Numbered from the stretch's first letter, positions 39,530-51,605 are shown. The stretch is 64,000 bases of DNA from Brachypodius melanocephalos (GCA_013398615.1 VZSR01003807.1:22022660-22086659), one strand, 5' to 3'. Notes: generated by a model not told the origin, from the sequence alone. Numbers and translations are program-made.

Positions 39530-39700
39530 TTAATTGCACTGATGCAAATGGTACAAATTCAGCAACATCTCGGAGGCTGCTCGTGCTTATGCACAGATGC
39601 ATGCACACAAATTCCCTTTTATTGGCTTTCATTCAAATTAGTATTTGCAAACTAATACTACTAGATGCCAGCTGGGTATTTTAGCTCATGCTAATGTCAA
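39530..39700. promoter_or_regulatory. Candidate intronic regulatory element
   Basis: Contains ATGCAAAT (39542-39549), TTAATTGCA, ATGCATGCA and CAAATTAGTATTTGCAAAC-like homeodomain/POU cores with no repeat signature, about 500 bp from the exon at 40090. It is judged on motif content only. Confidence 0.2.
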
Positions 39701-40089
39701 GGAAATCACGCTAGGAAAGGACTTTGTAGTCACTAACTCCGTTTTTAAAAGAAAGACGTAAGTAACATTAACAGAAATGAACAGAATGGAATTGAATACA
39801 ATACAATCTCAATACAAACTTTAATGTTGGCAATATTTTTTAGATAATCCCCAGGAGCAAGTATATGCTTACATTTTAAAATACATTTAAGTGCACTGCT
39901 TGACTGTATCCTTAAAGGATAATGTTGCATAAGTTGCTAAAACAGTTGAAGGTACCCTTTATGACACAGATATATTTAAACATTTTCCACCAATAGCAAG
40001 CTGATATCTCTTGTTATTCTACTTTCTTAGAGTACGATGCACCTGCTGATGACAACTGTCAGGAAATGGACAATTAAAAAGAAGAATAC

Positions 40090-40200
40090 CCTTTTTCGTG
40101 TCTTCTCCTTTAGAAAGGGACGGATAACTGTGTAGAGGGCGTGGATATACCACGGCTGATTGACAAAATGTATTCCTCCAAACCGAGCTGGAAAGCTGTC
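40090..40200 (-). CDS. CLVS2: CLVS2 (clavesin-2) internal coding exon, CRAL-TRIO domain segment
   Basis: A 111-bp exon (37 codons, phase 0 at both ends). Read on the minus strand it starts DSFPARFGGIHFVNQPWYI and ends FLKEKTRKR. This is the late CRAL-TRIO lipid-binding segment of clavesins, about residues 189-225 if the protein is about 327 aa as in mammals. The acceptor is a good TTTTGTGTCACACAG immediately before GAC. The donor is AGG followed by GTATTC, which has GT but a weak consensus afterwards. The frame continues into the next exon at 37550 (…RKR then IFLHGNNL…), as the family requires. Clavesins are neuron-enriched, bind phosphatidylinositol 3,5-bisphosphate and act on trans-Golgi/late-endosome and lysosome morphology with clathrin and AP-1; that is family knowledge. 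The paralogue CLVS1 is the only serious alternative, and the later exons favour CLVS2. Confidence 0.95.
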
Positions 40201-41653
40201 CTGTGTGACACAAAACAAATACATACAATTTGTGCCAATTCTTAACATGTGCAGCACATGCATCAAATACCTTTTTTTTTCTGAATGCCTTAATCTTAAT
40301 AATAAACCTTTAACAAGAAGAAAGATTATTCAAAACTGTGTCCTCTCAGCTGAGTTCCAACCTTCCACGCTAAGGAGCAACAAACCTTGGACAAAGGAAG
40401 TGTGGAGGAAGTGTGGTGAGATAGCTTTGCTATTCAAATAAAGGCACAACATTTCTAACCTCCAGAAATGCTTTAAACTTTTATGATTTGCCCATAATAC
40501 TCCTAGGCCATGTATTTTTCTCTTTTCCACTTCTATGGATTTTATTCATTTTTAATAGTAACAATCTCAACTCTTCCAGTATCATTGAAGAGCACTAAAA
40601 ATGTCCCTCATCTCCACCTTAAAAAGAAAGTGTAAATCTAAACTACTATTCAAAATGTCTGCAATATTATCTATATTTCATAAAACTGAGACTGCATTAA
40701 ACATTATGCATAAACCTTTATGCAATATCCATGACAGTAATTCTTGTCACATAGTCAGAGGCCTTCTGGGAACTTAAATGTAAGGACAGAATATCTGTAT
40801 TGAAGCAATGGCTTTTCTTTTTTACTTGCTGAAAATCACAAGAGGCAGATAACTCACTAGGAAAAGATTCTGATATGCATTTTCAATTTCTAAGTCGAGA
40901 GAATATGCCAGAAGGTTTGGCAGTTTGAGGAGGGCAGCCACTCTATCCTGGAATACAATTGCCAAATTCCTTGTGTTGTCCTCATTTTGTCTTTCCCTGG
41001 CTGATCATATGCACAAACATTGCAATAAGAAGCTCCTATGTTTCCTAGAGTTGCACCACTGAGGAAGGAGGAAAGAGGTGTAAACAGGTGCAGTTGATGC
41101 ATGTCCCTTTTTGTTTCCGTGGCTCATGTCAGAACCTTCTCAGTGAAGAACCTTCTCTTAGTTCTACAGACTTACTAAATTAATGGCTTTCATTTGAAGC
41201 TTAATTCAACAGGTGACACAGCAGCAGCAGTTCCCATCTGACCATACAGCTGACAAACAAGGACATCTTTTCCAGCTACACCTCCCCTCCTCTTCCTCCT
41301 CCTATGTGGATGCAATAAAGGCAGCTTCAGGTCTGTGCCAGTGGGATCAAAGGCTCAAAAGAAGGTAATCAAAAGGTCTGACATGGTGCTTTATGCAAAT
41401 AAACCAATTTTGCCTCCTCTGGAGAGGAGAGAGGACACCCTATAGAAGCACCCAGCAGCCTCGATGTAATCTGCAAAGTACCACTTGAAGCATACACCAA
41501 CAAAATGGCCAAGAAAAGAGTTATAAACTATTCCAGCCAATCAAGAACTGTCACAAAAGGAAGGCAGAAACTACAGGAAGAGAATCTTCCATTAAATGTT
41601 TCCAGGTAGGGATATCCTTCAAAGTGCAGATGCCTGCATATCCACAGAACTTC

Positions 41654-42248
41654 TGTCGGATTGCAATTTTCCGATATTCAGGTGGTTTAGAGTTTTTTGC
41701 TTTTTTGGATGCTTCGGGGCAGACACAAGAAAGAGACAGAGGCTTCAAGCTTCTATGCTTTCAAGGTTTATCATGATGTTTATTTTTTTTTTTATCTTAT
41801 AGTTTACTTTGTCCTCAGCGAGGACCGTTTTGCACAGCGGCTATTAGGGAACTCTTTTTGTCTTCAAAGCTTGTTGCTTTATATACAGATTATTACGAAC
41901 ATATTATTTACCATTTTCTACCAATGTCCACCATCCACATCAAACAGACCATCTCCACTTGGCCCAATCTTCTCAAGCCACATTGTGCTAACGTCACAGC
42001 ACAAAATGGAGGTGAAGAAGAAGAAGAAAAGCCTTAGGGACTGCCCCAAAATCTCCATCTTGTCTCCATCTACTTCTATTATGAAAAACCTAAAACTACG
42101 TATTTCTTACTCAGTGATAAACTAAACTACTGTGTTTCACACTCTTGAGATTTGTAATTCATCTCTGCTTTGTGCCCTGGTCTGTGACCTCCATGAACAG
42201 AGGAAAAACCCCCCTGTTCACCCCCCTGGACAGGTCCAGGGTATCACA
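41654..42248 (-). mobile_element. Endogenous retrovirus LTR on the minus strand (boundaries approximate)
   Basis: Read on the minus strand, the order U3-R-U5 is clear. There is a U3 with a run of TTC repeats and CACCTCCATTTTGTGCTGTG near 42000. A TATATAAA box lies at 41885-41878. A short R with CTCGCTGAGGACAAAG follows, then AATAAA at 41784-41779 and a U5 with CTGTCTCTTTCTTGTGTCTG. This layout resembles songbird class II (ERVK-like) LTRs. Candidate termini are TGTGATACCC (42248) and …AATCCGACA (41654), giving TGT…ACA ends. No matching target-site duplication was found, so the ends may be off by tens of bases. No retroviral protein frame adjoins it. Confidence 0.75.
41878..41885 (-). promoter_or_regulatory. 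LTR TATA box
   Basis: TATATAAA on the minus strand, about 95 bp upstream of the LTR poly(A) signal at 41784-41779. This is the normal U3-R spacing of a retroviral LTR. Confidence 0.6.
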
Positions 42249-45103
42249 AGTGCTCTTAAACAAAACTCAGATTTCCCTTACTCAGTTCCCAAACCGATTA
42301 ACCAAAGTTTCCTGAGCTCTCAAAGCAGCCAAAAAAATGCTCTAAGTTCCAACAAACCTCTTTAGTTCTTTAACCTGCAAGTGTGTTTAGACCTGTGGGA
42401 ATAATGAAGTACTTATCACTTACTCCTCTCCAAGGTTCCATTCAGATCAGGCACGCAGAACCCAGGGGCTCTATACAGCAAGGTACCTCTTGCCCTCAAA
42501 TTGTAACAACTCGCTGGATTTTCCATCAAGAAGGCAGTACCTTGACAATAATTTACAGGGAGCATGACAACCACAACATGCACCACTCATATGTGGCTGG
42601 CCAGAGCACAACAGTCAATGCAATCAATGACCTGTTTCACAGCTTTTCTCCAGAAACTTTTGATTAACAGCAGCTTTGAAAGAAAACAATCCTGTCGAAA
42701 GATTGATGCAGAAGCCTCATTCTGCTAAATGCCTGATTCCTGTCAGCACTAACTAAATGTCAAACAGGATGGTTGATAATTTGACACATAATTCACCCTG
42801 TTCAGTATTGTAAATCCCCAAACACCATTCTGAGGACACAGCTATGTTGTGCAAAAGGCAGTAGATTATGTTTGTATCATAGTGATCCAACAAATCCATT
42901 AGGAAGGATAAATCACCAGATGACACCTTAACCTTTAGTTACAGGAGATACAATTCATCTACAGAAGGTTGTGTTTATTTGGATTATCACAGCTGGTTCT
43001 TCAGCAAAAAAATCCAGCACTCCATGCTGCACACCATGCACAAAAGAGCACACACTTAGAGCTGCAGAAATCTCAGCAGAGCTGACAGTCACGCAGAAAC
43101 TGAGGACAACTTGTCCATAAGATCTCAATAGGCAAACTGACATGTACAAACACAGATGCAGAGCAGAGTGCCAAAGGCATTTGTAGTCTAATGTGGCCTC
43201 AGAATGCTCTGTATCTTTTTAAAGATACAAAATTTCCAGCAGATAAAAGGATTATCCTTGAAAAGTACCACTTTGACACGTCTACTATCTTCTCCTGCAT
43301 CTTGGAAACCATTTACATGGAGGATGATGAATATATGTAGAATGATCCTCAAACAGAAGGTGCCACTTGATCTTAAAAGCCAGCTTGTTTCAATGTTTCT
43401 CAGAAATTCTGAAGGCATTTTCTGGAACTAAAGAAGATGGGTATTTATCAATCTCTGTGACTGAACTGAGGTGCCCAGATTCAGAAGCACTTCCCAAGGT
43501 GTAATTAGGACCCCCAAAATTTTGTGCCAAAAAAGAGAAAGGGTGATTTGATGAGAATGATCCTGCATTGTACACAGTGCTTAGACTAGTATTCAAATGC
43601 TGCCGAAAGTAGGTCCAAAAGCAAATCTCAAAAGCACCTACTGAAAAAATAAAAAAGCAGAATATGTAACTACATCTGCTGGAGAAACAGGTGTCAGAAG
43701 GTTGTCTTGCTCTTCTCAGAGGTACCCGATTTCCACATGGGGATTTGCCAGACAGATGGTCATCCTACACAAACAGCAGGTAGGAATTTCTTTCAAATCA
43801 ATGATTCTTCTGAGGTTTTATGTAGATTAGGTTACAAGCATGGTGGCAGTCACAACTGCCTCTGCAGACGTACCGTACTTCAACAGATGAGCCTGTAACC
43901 CATGAATCACATGAATTCTAAGTAAGAGGAATCTCTTGGCAGAAAACAGAAAGAAATGGAGATCAGCTGTAAAGTGAGCTGTGCTTCTGACTGGAGAAGT
44001 AGTAAATCTGATGGGGTATTACCAAACTGCAAAAAAGAACTAATTATGTATACACAGTGGGTGGATTTTTCTTCACATTCACTGTAACCTCTATTCAGCA
44101 GCAGAATGTAACTTTTGCTTGTCTTTGACGAGCATGGTTTGTGACATGGCCATGCCATACACACAGACAAGCAGGCATTTATTATCAGAGACCACAGGCA
44201 CCAACAGCATCACAGAACAACCCCTCACTGGATTTCCACCTCTTGTGAAATGGTTCTGCAGACTCACAGCACAGCAATTTACCTCTCTGCCAAATACAAT
44301 TCATACAAACTATCTTTGCAGGCTTCCTCTCCAAGGACTGAGCTGCTGTTGCCTGCTACCAGCCTTGGCACATGCTAAGGAGCCAGGTTTCCACTTGCCA
44401 GACAGCACATTCCACCCTGTGCTGGGCTCAGCCATCCCCTGAGCCAGCTCTCAGGGTTTCACAGAGGGTCCCCTGCTCCACTCTGCCCAGCAGGAACTCT
44501 TGCAGCACAGGTAGTAACAACAAAAGCAGTGTGTGACATTTTCAACAGCACTTATGAAAGTGCCAAATTCCTACTGAAAACCAATGTGAGTCTTCTTAAT
44601 GGTGTCAGGACTGCTGTTATCATGTAATAAAAATAACCCTTATTTTTTATCCTTACCAAATGCAAAACATCAACGGACTTCTTAAAGGCCACAGCATTCT
44701 TCACTCCTTGAGCACTGTGTCTAGATCAAAATCTCTGAAGTCTACTTTTAATGAAGCAGCCCTCCTAGCTGAACTCAGTACTGCAATCTAACTTGTTTGG
44801 ACGGCTTTTAGAAGTGTAGTCTCAGAAACTGTGTGCCCAGAGGTGCTTTGGCAGCTCATTGTCACCAGAGCCTTAAAAGTATGCTGCACATCTACAGCAA
44901 AGAGACTGTCTGGATACACTTTGTCACATATTAACGCCGAGAGAGTGCTTGGGCATGTGTGCTCTGGGGTTATTTTTGAGGGTTTGCTGTCCTTATGTGC
45001 GGTGAAACTGTTTTTGTGTACAGTCTAGAGACATCCTTCAAAGGACAGTCTAGACAAACACAATGAATACACTCACACCCTTTACTTAAGGATCTGTGGA
45101 TAC

Positions 45104-45121
45104 AGAGCACTTGAGTGCTCT
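45104..45121. repeat. Short palindrome
   Basis: AGAGCACT TG AGTGCTCT: perfect 8-bp arms around two bases. Confidence 0.7.
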
Positions 45122-47029
45122 GATGAATTCAGTCTGTAGCACCTACAGGCAACAAAAGGTTACAAAGTCAAAACTGCAACAGCTGCATCTTCATAAAGAA
45201 AATGCAAGTTCAAAGAAAGCTTTTAGAACTATTAATATCTTAACTGTGACTTAAGATTTATTCCTGAAGATAATACATTAGTCGTCCTTTAGCTTTTCTA
45301 AAAAGTCAGGCACTTCAGGAGAAAAAATTTATTATGATGAACCAAAATAGCATTTTTATAATGCAAAGCTCCACTAGAAAGAAACTGAAACACTCTCTCT
45401 GTTACAAAATGCATCACAACTAAACTTAATTTTTAGCATGTTAAAGAGAAGACTACGGAAACTCATGGAAAGAAAAGGCTCTGACTCGAAGGAACAGTTC
45501 ACATCTTTAGTATCAAGAGCCGAACTACCAGAGGAATCAAGAGTCACTGCCATCTACATCAGGAAAGAACGCTCGTCTTGCTACCAAACTGTAACTTTCA
45601 CCCAAGGTACGAAAGAACCAGGTATTCCTAATACCAAACTTCCTGCTAGCATCCATCCATGACATAAGCACTTGCAATGCCTCGAAACAAACAGCCTTTT
45701 CTGTCAAGACTGATCCCTTATGCTCAAGACATGACTGGAATCAGTGGCGAGGGCTGGATGATTAGGAGACTGGAAAGTGAATCTTTGGCATTTAAAAGAA
45801 TTTGGGTTGGAATTTTTGAAGGAAGCAGATGCTAAACATACTAGGGAGAATAAATAACAGGTGAGGGAAGAACCTTTCAAAACAAAGGACAATGCTGACA
45901 CCGAAACAGAGGAGAGAAAGCTGACCAGGAACACAACCATACTGGCAGCTGGTAGACAGCTTTGAATCACCAAATATGCAACAAGACTGGTGGGGAATAA
46001 GCACCCTAACTGATTTTGAGAAAATTAGTAAATTCTTAAGAAGCTAAGCTTCAGGTTGTGTAATGACAGGAGACTTTCCTTCTGTACCTCTCTGTTAATG
46101 CTCTTTAAGGTTCAGATCCAAAAAAGAAGTCTCGGTGAAATTTTGCTTGAGCCCTGAAACAGCTGCATTAGTGATTTCCCTCTGTAAGACTAAAATGTTG
46201 TTCTCTCCTAGTCTGAGCTTTTCATTTTTTAATACGATGCGGAGCCATTTCTAAGACAAACAAAAAGTGGCCAAATAAATTTTTGTCAACCAAAAGCACA
46301 GTACCTAAAGGCAAATGAACATCATTTAGTGACATTCCCACAAAATAAGATTTAATTATCTAGAACTGGATGTTGTCATTTTGCTAAGAAGGTTCCAGTG
46401 AATCAAATTGACTTCTGGCAGTTCTTTTCATTTCTATTAGTCATTTTATCTTACAGTACATATAGAACTATGTTAAGGTGAATGAAATGAGAAGAGAGAT
46501 GGTATCCATCTAGTGAGAATATTGCTTTTTTTATTGAAGTATTTGTCTTAATTTCAAGTAGTCTTCCACTTTTCATTTTAATATGCTACTCATAAAAATT
46601 ATATATTGTCTGAATTAATTAGGTGGGATTTAAAAGTCATTTGACCATATGTGTCTGCATGTTTATATATACACATATAATAAAATTTAAAACCTACACA
46701 GATTTTGTGCTTTCACTGTTTGGATAAAAGGATTAAATCACTCTCAATTTTTAATTAGGTGGGCTTGATAAAGAAAGTATTCTGTGTAACACCTTCATTT
46801 TAATTTGAAATTACTTTATTTCTTTGCAAATTACCTTCAATAGGTTTTGACCTTGTTTTTATGTAAGTTTTAATTAGAAATCGTGGAATTCTTTGTGTTG
46901 GTTTAGCAGAGATGGTGAGGAGCGATTGGTGTTTTCCCTTTGAAAACAACCAAAACATCCAATTGGGTGCAGGTATACACCTCTGGGCCACACAGCCTTA
47001 AAAGCCAGAAGGAAACCCGGGATCCCTTT

Positions 47030-47430
47030 CTTCCTTCTGCCTTCACACAGAGATAAGGCAGTGCCAGCTCTCTCTTTGCGGGAGGGGCCGGGAGAGCCTG
47101 ACCTGCCCGGGCCCGGGCTTTCATGGGAGGCGCGCCTGGCCCGGGGACTCTCAGGCCGAGGAGGGGATGATGTGCCCCCGGCCCGGCCTGGATCAGTTTT
47201 TTAGCAGCTGTAAAACACCCTGCGGCTTCCCCTATGAGGGGGAACTGGCTATGAGCCTGAGCCCTTTCCCCAGCATGGGGAGGGGAGCCTGCAGTGGCTC
47301 CGGGCTGGGCTCACCCTGGATGAGACCCAGGGGTGGAAGCGGACCCTTCCATCAGCCGAGCTGCGCTGGGATCTGTCGGCCTGAGTTTCTCCTCCCATCC
47401 CCGCGGCCTTTGAAAATCCGCCTGGCAGAG
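47030..47430. promoter_or_regulatory. GC/CpG-rich island inside the LTR
   Basis: This is the only strongly GC-rich stretch of the window. It has many CpG dinucleotides, including GGCGCGCC near 47130 and CCGCGG near 47401. It coincides with the inferred U3 of the LTR at 46894-48490, so it most likely represents retroviral promoter/enhancer sequence rather than a host CpG island. Confidence 0.5.
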
Positions 47431-48346
47431 ATCACATGACTACCGCAGGCCTGGGCAAGCTTTAACTCTTTCCTGACACAGATTGAAATTTTCTTAAACT
47501 CTAACCCTTCTCAGAAATCAGAGAAAAGGCCAAATTAAAGATACGTAAAGGGACAATACGAAGATACGGCCCTGAAGTTCCAGAAGTTAGCTGGAGAGGA
47601 AAAAAGACTTTGGCCAAAGACATTAACCCTTTTCCTCCTCCATGGAAGACAGCGATTTAAAACGCAGAGAGATAGCATAAAGTCAGCGAAAGAACCGATA
47701 AAGACTATTGGAAGAAGGGATGGAGGAAGCGGACATTTTTGACCGGACTTCTCTGGATGTAAATCACGGAGATATGGACTACCATAATGCTGTTTGGGGG
47801 AATGCAAGTTCTAGTCAAAGCTTGTGTGTATAGACTAAGCCCCCAGCTCAGGGGATAGAATAGGGAGATCTCAGTTTTGAGACAAAAGAAGTGATTTGAG
47901 GCCCGGCTCCTGGCCTAATAGGAGGTCCCTATTTCTTTTGAGATAGAGACGATTTTAGAGGCAGAAAAAGAGAACTTTTGTTGCATACTAGAAGAAGCAT
48001 TCTTAAAATGGTACCCTGAATGTGCTAAAGCCCATAAGCAGCTTGGGAAATTGCTAATGGGGTGGGATTGCACAGATCTGTAAATTCCGAGTGGTTGCAG
48101 ATTTGTGACATTGAGAGCCACCAGACCTTATCGCGTGGCATGGTCTCTGAAAATTCCAGAGGGACTCCTCTCCCAAGCAGTGTAAGATGATGTATATGGT
48201 TGCAACTGACTGAAAATCATGGTTGTCTGTATGTTGTGTGGATGGGTGGACAGTTTGTGGGGGAGGAAAGGGTTGGTTTAGAAATTTCTTTTTTTTTTTC
48301 CTTTTCTTGTTTCTTTTTTCCTTTCTTTTTTTCTTTAGTGTGTCTT

Positions 48347-48352
48347 AATAAA
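48347..48352 (+). terminator. LTR poly(A) signal
   Basis: AATAAA within TCTTAATAAACTATCTG, about 100-140 bp before the LTR end. This is the expected spacing for an R/U5 junction. Confidence 0.6.
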
Positions 48353-51300
48353 CTATCTGTTTACTTTTAAGTTGAGCCTGTTTTGCCTTTTTCTCCCAAG
48401 ATCCTATCTCTCATTTAGTGAACAATTTCAGTGAGTGTAAAACCATCACATTAATTGGTGGCCTATACGAGGAAGACCCAAACCATGACATTTTTCCCAA
48501 GGCACAATAAATTGGATTATACTCGATGACACTTTTAGAAAATTTTCTTCATTTTGATGGGGGCTCGGGCTTTTGAACATTGGTTCTTGGCCTACTTGTT
48601 TAGCTTAAACCTTGAAACGGAAGGCTTTATTTTAAAGAAGAAATTAAAAAATGATGTTTTTCTAGGAAAATACTGTTTTTAACTATCAGCACTGCCTCTT
48701 TTCTAACACTTAATTTGGAATGTGAGATATTAAAAAGGGGGAAATGAATGCACATTTTTTTACAGTCTGATGTTATTTTCCAAATCAGCAAAGCCAGAAA
48801 AAGAGTAGGAAGAAGGGTAGAAGTAGGTTCTTCTATTCTTTTTCCTACCTTGTGATGAAAATTATTCTTTACAATAGACAATTATTAGATGGTCTTTTCT
48901 TCTATGAAAATTCCCATAAGAAAAAAAAAAAAGTCTGTTTTCCAGGCAGCTTGTGAATGTCTTATTAGATTAAGATTACAAAGACAAAAAAGCACTATAC
49001 TGCAAGCTGCTGTGCATAAATACAGTAGCAATACTTTCATAATGCTGGTGGAATAAAAATAATGTGGGAAAATTACTGTTTATAAAGGATTCCATACTCC
49101 AGTTCCTGAAGGCAGAAGTCTTTGTCCAGGGACTGCATAGCAAGAGCTGAAATGCCACACCAGCATCTCAGCTTGTGCCACCCTCGTCCTGAAGTCACCC
49201 TCTTTTTGTCAATGAGATTGTCCAAACAGCCCCTGGTCTCTGCCAAACTGCTGAGCACAGGATTACTGTCAGGATGCTTTTCATCATGCAAAAAGCTTCC
49301 CACAGGCGTGAGGTCATTTCAAAGAGGAGCATTAGCAGCTATTAGATCCCACCCCCCTTCCTTGTACCTGACCACTTTCAAATATGACCAGGTTAAACAG
49401 CACCTGGGAATGAAGGGATATTTTAGGATAATGCTGAGATGAGGTTTGAAAGAAGCAAGGCAAGGCAGAAACCATAGAAATAAGATAAAAGTGAGGAGCA
49501 GAAGAGATCAAATAAAAAAGTAATTCAGAGAGAGATATTGAGATACTATTATGATTCACAAGAGAAAAATATTCATCCTATTCCCTCTCTAGCCCCTTTT
49601 CAAAATTTTCACAAGAAGGTAGGGAAAGAGAAATATATAGTATTCCTGCATGGAGGACCCATGTTTTACAGTCACAGGTCAAGACTAATTTTTCAGACCT
49701 AAACTCATATAGGGTAAATAAATATCAAATTTTATATCTTCCATGTAATTTAACATACCATTCAAGCTGACAATTTCCTAGGACCAGACCCAGCCTAAGG
49801 ATTTTCAGAGTTCAGGATTGACTTCTGTCAAAATTTGCAAGAAGCTAATCTGAACCTGTCCAGGCAATGGAGCACACAAGTCTGGATGGATAGGATAGCA
49901 CACAAGATGGATAAGGTGAAGAAAGATCCCACACAGAAACAAAAATGCATGTTTTTAAATAGCACTGCATAGCTATCCAGTGCCAGTAAGTTACTGAGTT
50001 GAAAGATCCCATTTCTCCTACCATAATATTCACTTTTTCTCCCCTGGAAATTGAGAACTTCTGAACTGGTGCCTACAATTTTATTATTCAAAGCTCCTCC
50101 AAAAACCCAACTCTCAGTTTCGGGCAAGGTGCATTAAAATTGGATTAGCCCTTTGCAAGTTTCAATTTACAACAATATGATAAACTGAAAACTATAGTGT
50201 TTCAAGAGTTATTTCATGAGCCATGTGTTTCCTCATACTATGAGGAATCAATCTCCATCCCTGCAGTAAGCACTAAGAGCCATAATCATTTCAGCCCTTC
50301 AATTTTAATCTGTCACTCCATGCAAATGACAGTCCTGAGAATTGAACTGAACCATACAATTGGAGTGATAGTGATTTAAGAAAAATCAGCTGAGGACAGC
50401 CACTGAGATCTAGAATGCAGCATAATTAAGCTTTAAATTACTGAGGAAATTGAATATTGACTTGAGATCCATTAATAAGTATTATATTTTATTAAGAGTA
50501 GAGGTATCATGAACTATGCAGCATACATAGTTTCAAGAGGTCAGTTCCCCACAGAACAAATCTATTCCCAGTTCCAAAAAGTGTTGAAATCTTTGTCATA
50601 GTACAGAATGAAGATTCATTTCAACCTTTCAGCTTTAAAGAAAGCCTTAGTCTGAACTGCCCAGCTACACTTTATCTTTACAAAGGTGCTTGAAAAGATA
50701 TGATTTCCTACATGCCTGCTCCACTTCAGCTTCCCTCTTCTGCACTCTTGAATGACTGGTGGTGGTACACACATGCAATATGGGAGTCCAGGGAATTTCA
50801 ATATAGTTTGAGGGAGAACTGTCATTCAACTTATTACTCTAAAGGACCATAAATCTTTGTTGTTGAATTCTACCTTCAGACATCAACCCCCTGTCTTTGT
50901 AAAGCCATATAAGCATAGGTGTCTCTATGCTAGCTTCTATGGAGGAAATCTTCCAGTAAAAAACAGAGATTCACAGCAACTGGGAAAATAAATAGTTACA
51001 TGTTTTACCATACATATCTAGGACAAGGCCAATGTGTTTGTTGTGCTATCAGGACATGCCAGTAATGAAGAAATATGATGGTAGGATCACTCCTAAAATC
51101 ACACTTTTGAAACTCTTGCAAATTCATGTGCAATGAGTTGGGAGATCAAAACTAGAAGTGCAGATATCTTTGTACTACGATAAAAGTGGAACCCATGTGA
51201 ATGTATTCCCATCAAGAGAAAACAACAGTAGCCTCAGTTCACACCACATGGATACCCACAGAGAAAAGAATTCAACTCTGAAACTGTCTGGAATGCGGGA

Positions 51301-51605
51301 TCCAGTGCTGGGCTTGTCAGTACAAAGCAGAGACATACTGGACACAGTCTGGCAGAGGGTCAAGATGACTCAGGGATTGGAGCATCTCTCATATGGACAG
51401 AGACTGAGAGAGCTGGGAATGACCAGCATGGAGGAGAGAAAACTCCATGCCGGACAGGGGAATCTCAGCAATGTACATAAACACCTGAAGGGAGGGTATA
51501 AGAAGCTGGAGCCAGGCTCTTTTCAGTGGTGCCCAGTGATAGGATCAGAGGTCATGGAAACAAACTGAAACAAAGAAGGGTCCTTCTGAACATAAGGAAA
51601 CCATA
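51301..51605 (+). mobile_element. CR1 LINE fragment, 3' region
   Basis: The plus strand contains CR1 landmarks in order: TCCAGTGCTGGGCTTGTCAG, GGAGCATCTCTCATATGGAC, CTGAGAGAGCTGGGAATGAC, AACACCTGAAGGGAGGGTAT, CTCTTTTCAGTGGTGCCCAG, and GAACATAAGGAAACCATATA. The frame at 51158-51568 contains the familiar CR1 read-through GSFQWCPVIGSE and is not a host gene. The fragment is truncated at both ends and lacks the last part of the 3' UTR. Confidence 0.92.

Larger units (their letters stand above)
37551..40089 (-). other. CLVS2: CLVS2 intron between the two CRAL-TRIO exons (2.5 kb)
   Basis: A phase-0 intron bounded by GTATTC at 40089 and …TGTACAG at 37551. It is AT-rich and contains an imperfect direct duplication (38581-38655), a 17-bp A run (39401-39417), and two stretches with dense homeodomain/POU-type motifs (39130-39270 and 39530-39700). 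No coding potential is recognised. Confidence 0.9.
46894..48490 (+). mobile_element. Endogenous retrovirus LTR (solo), about 1.6 kb, with GC-rich core
   Basis: The element starts TGTGTTGGTTTAGCAGAG, a start I recognise from a common passerine LTR group. It ends in …CAAACCATGACA at 48490, so it has TGT…ACA termini with an imperfect inverted terminal repeat. A second possible end, AAAACCATCACA, is at 48450. Flanks are TTCTT on the left and TTTTT on the right, a possible diverged 5-bp target-site duplication. Inside are a GC/CpG-rich U3-like core (about 47030-47430), a pyrimidine tract (48280-48336), an AATAAA at 48347-48352 and about 100-140 bp of U5-like sequence. No gag, pol or env frame is attached on either side, so it is read as a solo LTR. 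The 90-aa frame at 47167-47439 lies in the U3-like core and is not a recognised protein. Confidence 0.8.

Noticed and set aside
45660..45710. Possible clavesin exon ending FEALQ before GT on the minus strand
   Set aside because: The upstream residues do not match the expected MLRLAIEGLQ segment.
47167..47439. 90-codon frame in the CpG-rich core as a first exon
   Set aside because: Lies within the LTR U3-like core, with no donor or domain recognised.
51158..51568. 136-codon plus-strand frame as a protein
   Set aside because: Mostly CR1 LINE 3' sequence (LEHLSYGQRLRELG…GSFQWCPV).
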